Shown piece by piece: positions 17,998-20,003 of a DNA stretch of 20,003 nucleotides. Under the pieces are notes generated by a model. It was not told where the DNA came from. It worked only from the letters and a program-made list of their open reading frames with translations, and made no database searches. The position numbers were made by a program, and so were the translations under genes. Positions within the stretch are counted from its first letter, which is position 1, and every line of letters begins with the position of its first letter. This stretch comes from Seminavis robusta (taxonomy: Eukaryota; Bacillariophyta; Bacillariophyceae; Naviculales; Naviculaceae). Where the stretch lies: the NCBI GenBank assembly GCA_903772945.1, contig CAICTM010001969.1, forward strand, positions 1 to 20,003, given 5' to 3'.

Positions 17998-18720
17998 CTA
18001 CGCTACGAAAGACCATTGAATAGATCGCTGGCTTTGATTGTGAAGGTGGGTGGTGGGGGTGTCTTGGGGAGGGCTGTACACCACGAGCGCTCTATTCATC
18101 ATGTCGTCAATCGCCGGTTCTTGATAGCTGCCTGCATTCTTCCCGCTAAACTGGATGGCAACATCACGGTTGACTCTTTCCACATAAATGATCTCTACAT
18201 GTACTGGAGTGCCGTTTAGGCGGATGGTCCAAGTTCAGAGGGGTCGAAATTGTTGCCCCGCATCTTGTTTTGGTAGTTGTCTTGGCAGCCCCCCAAAATG
18301 CAAGGTCGTGTTCCCTGGTATAAATCTTACGACCTGGCTGATGTACATCAATGTAAACATTGTTGTCGCTGTGCATTGCACTACCCTTCCACGCGCCTTT
18401 GAAAATGCTACAAACTCCGATGTAACCTGGTTGTGGGCCCTTGTGGGCCCCTGTGGGCATGCGTAGTCTGGCCTTGCCACTCTCGGGCTCAAGCAAAACT
18501 TATAGATCTGGAAAACGCCTCTGGAGTTCCAATTCCAGATCCTCCTCAAACTTGAACACATTTTCCCTTAACCCCCGGAGTTCCTTGGGAAGTTCTAATT
18601 CTTCTGTGAAACTGTCCTGGTCTTCGTCACGCTCTTGCCGCCAACACCAAGGGGACGTCGCTTCTCCTCTGCCACACAGGCCATGGTTCTGGGCCTCTGG
18701 GCCTACCAGCAAGTCGTTCT
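17998..18720 (-). pseudogene. Possible decayed minus-strand coding region
   Basis: Several minus-strand stretches look coding but are separated by stops and frame changes. These are an acidic helical piece near 18503-18640 (FTEELELPKELRGLRENVF, KFEEDLELEL), a piece near 18240-18400 in two overlapping frames (SDNNVYIDVHQPGRKIY), and a piece at 17998-18234 (VHVEIIYVERVNRDVAIQF). A TGA at about 18235 is the only stop between the last two in one frame. No ATG opens the first piece. It could be an old pseudogene, or exons I cannot join. Confidence 0.25.
18431..18460. repeat. Three 10-bp tandem units containing GGGCCC
   Basis: Three consecutive units: ttgtgggccc, the same again, then ctgtgggcat. 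Two carry the GGGCCC palindrome. Small and of uncertain meaning. Confidence 0.6.
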
Positions 18721-18881
18721 AGCTAGATAGCTGCGGTACTGCTGGATCTGGCGACCAAGCTTGCACGTCCCATGTCAAGTGTGCCCGAGATCAGAAGTAG
18801 AGGATGTTGCATGTGTGCTTTGGGAAGGAGAAGACTTCCAATCTCCGTAATAACGATGGCGCGTGCACATGACATTGTGCA

Positions 18882-18955
18882 GTACAGTCGTACATACCGT
18901 ACAGTACTAATACCTTACCGTACGGTACCGTACCGGTGGTACCGTACACGTACAA
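18882..18955. repeat. GTAC-rich palindromic cluster
   Basis: Ten GTAC tetramers occur in about 74 bp. A perfect 14-bp palindrome, GTACGGTACCGTAC, lies at 18920-18933. GTACGGTACC (18920-18929) and GGTACCGTAC (18938-18947) form a 10-bp stem with an 8-nt loop. It could be a hairpin of a small transposable element or a local recombination or assembly product. Confidence 0.65.
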
Positions 18956-19082
18956 TGACGGTGGCTGGATCAGGCAACGTTTGAACCCTAAATTTGTTGA
19001 AAGATTTTGGTTAAGGATAGTAGAAATGGGAAAATTTGCAGACCCCTGCGAGGTGACACCATGACACTGGAAAAGGGGTTTA
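18956..19082. other. Spacer between palindrome cluster and retroelement
   Basis: About 130 bp with no gene. It may belong to the 3' untranslated end of the retroelement on the minus strand. Confidence 0.35.
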
Positions 19083-19512
19083 GAGTAGGGAAATTATCTA
19101 CGGAAGCCAGCCGGGGCCAGGCTTAAGCAAAGAACAGTCGAAATTCAGGACTAGGTTCTGAGGGATCAGGGGCAAGAAATTGAGGACCATTACGGGGGGC
19201 AAAGGGTTTGGCTTTGCGGGATCCACGGAGACATAAATGGGTAGCTTTCACAAGGGCAATTGAGATACGGGTCTGCATGAAGAACATCATTTGAGAGTAG
19301 GAAAATTGAGTTTTGGAGGCAGTAGCAGAAGCAAGGCGTTGTAAGAGAGTCTTGGCTTGAGGGGCAAGCATGCCATCCACTGAAACAACAAAGGGGTGGA
19401 AGGAAGCGCGATTGGACTCGCACGCATCTTTATATTTGGAAATTTTGTCGCGTTCTTGTTGGGTTAAAACTTTGATGGGATCTTTGTTGCGGTAAGAGGC
19501 ACAGTGACACTA
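19083..19512 (-). mobile_element. 5'-truncated retroelement, C-terminal end of polyprotein
   Basis: A minus-strand frame open from 19509 to the TAA at 19125-19123 encodes 128 residues with no usable ATG at the start. YRNKDPIKVLTQQERDKI, ESNRASFHPFVVSVDGMLA and MQTRISIALVKATHLCLRGS match the pattern at the C-terminus of certain reverse-transcriptase polyproteins: a SFxPxVxxxxG block, a helical LLQRLA stretch, then R.S.AL..A...C.RGSR. This assignment is from memory of that pattern. The rest of the element is absent upstream, where a stop (19512-19510) and unrelated DNA begin, as in 5'-truncated non-LTR insertions. Confidence 0.6.
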
Positions 19513-19535
19513 GCTGATCGCACGAGACGGACAGT

Positions 19536-19545
19536 GACTCGACTC
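19536..19545 (+). promoter_or_regulatory. GACTCGACTC motif upstream of the MGCC gene
   Basis: Third perfect copy of the decamer, 154 bp before the ATG at 19700 and directly before the GCTGTT microsatellite. Confidence 0.3.
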
Positions 19546-19551
19546 TGCTGT

Positions 19552-19583
<32 letters not shown>
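19546..19583. repeat. (TTGCTG)n microsatellite
   Basis: About five TTGCTG units in tandem (19552-19582), preceded by CTGCTG, between the retroelement remnant and the MGCC gene. Confidence 0.8.
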
Positions 19584-19584
<1 letters not shown>

Positions 19585-19699
19585 GGGTCCACTTATTAAC
19601 AAGCTTTCTGTCTCAGTTGGCAGCCCTGCCTGTGTTGTGTTTCTTTTTTGTGGCTGGAGTATATGGATTGGATCCAGCAACAAGAAGCAAAAAGTAGAA

Positions 19700-20003
19700 A
19701 TGGGCTGCTGTTCGAGTTCTCCCCATGAGCGACGGCGGTACTTGGATCCGGCTGATTTGGATGAAGAATATGTGGACACTCTCCCAGACCCCAACATCCG
19801 ATTGCGTACGTTTGGGCGCTACCGTCCCAACCAAGTGTGTGTCCCCGACGACATTGACGGTCTCCCTTCCTCTCGCATTATTGACAAGTTGGCCACCAGT
19901 CCAGACACTCTGTTGTACACGGCCGAAATTGACAATGGCATGGCCTGGCGTTGTGTGCGACCGTGTTGGATTGTGTTTTTTCAAATCCTATTGACGAACG
20001 GCT
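19700..20003 (+). CDS. N-terminus of a putative dually acylated protein (runs off window)
   Basis: ATG 19700 opens a frame with no stop for 101 codons to the window edge. It begins MGCCSSSPHERRRYLDPADL. Gly2 with Ser at position 6 fits the N-myristoylation consensus, and Cys3-Cys4 would be palmitoylation sites, so the protein is probably anchored to a cytosolic membrane face. The body has DEEYVDTLPDPNIRL, a FGRYRPNQVCVPDDIDGLP stretch and SRIIDKLA; I do not recognise the family. A truncated copy lies at 17821-17983. The last residues (WIVFFQILLTNG) follow a T6 run. Another frame there reads FSNPIDERL, so a frameshift or splice near 19976-19981 is possible. Confidence 0.7.
   Translation, partial: MGCCSSSPHERRRYLDPADLDEEYVDTLPDPNIRLRTFGRYRPNQVCVPDDIDGLPSSRIIDKLATSPDTLLYTAEIDNGMAWRCVRPCWIVFFQILLTNG

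Noticed and set aside
19725..19994. 89-codon + strand frame at the window end
   Set aside because: It starts inside the MGCC frame, which has the better start, composition and a matching duplicated copy.

Overview
This window looks like nuclear DNA of a photosynthetic stramenopile, most likely a pennate diatom. The clues are short spliceosomal introns (70, 107 and 135 bp reconstructed here), a signal peptide followed directly by Phe as in diatom plastid presequences, ankyrin/LRR-like proteins of a type common in diatoms, a TBL/PC-esterase-like type II membrane protein, an ABHD18-type hydrolase and a retroelement 3' remnant. The species is inferred from gene style only. No rRNA, tRNA or CRISPR was seen.

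Left part (1-4680). A three-exon minus-strand gene (118-2887) encodes an 854-residue acidic, Ser-rich protein with a related globular domain at each end. Both domains carry a phase-2 intron at the same alignment position. Upstream, 2.9-4.6 kb is non-coding and contains a decayed tandem duplicate of this gene's 5' end and promoter, including a 47-bp block that is almost unchanged.

Centre-left (4681-9429). The genes are an ABHD18-like alpha/beta hydrolase (+), an ankyrin/LRR-like protein (+), and, converging on it, a small plastid-type multi-pass membrane protein (-). The reading frame of the last is interrupted by one in-frame TAG, or alternatively by a weak 66-nt intron. A roughly 670-bp divergent promoter region with a TTCGA-rich inverted repeat follows.

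Centre (9430-14619). A two-exon Golgi-type TBL/PC-esterase-like protein (+) has a Thr/Pro-rich stalk. Next come a small putative secreted protein (-), an LRR-like fragment (-), and a Cys-rich protein (-) made of two nearly identical 139-residue units, each holding two diverged zinc-ribbon-like modules. The Cys-rich gene has a one-base frameshift relative to its own duplicate.

Right part (14620-20003). An ankyrin-repeat gene (+) has a small frame-breaking deletion inside a TPLH repeat. It converges on an orphan protein of about 526 residues (-). From 17.3 to 19.7 kb the DNA is gene-poor and decayed. It holds a truncated copy of the next gene's 5' end, a minus-strand coding relic, a GTAC-palindrome cluster and a 5'-truncated retroelement. 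The window ends in the first 101 codons of a gene starting Met-Gly-Cys-Cys, a dual-acylation signal.

Two short motifs recur only outside the genes called here: the octamer CTAGCTAG (11 perfect hits) and the decamer GACTCGACTC (3 hits, each upstream of a start codon). The genes do not form an obvious pathway. The strongest themes are local duplication followed by decay, and recurrent palindromic non-coding motifs.
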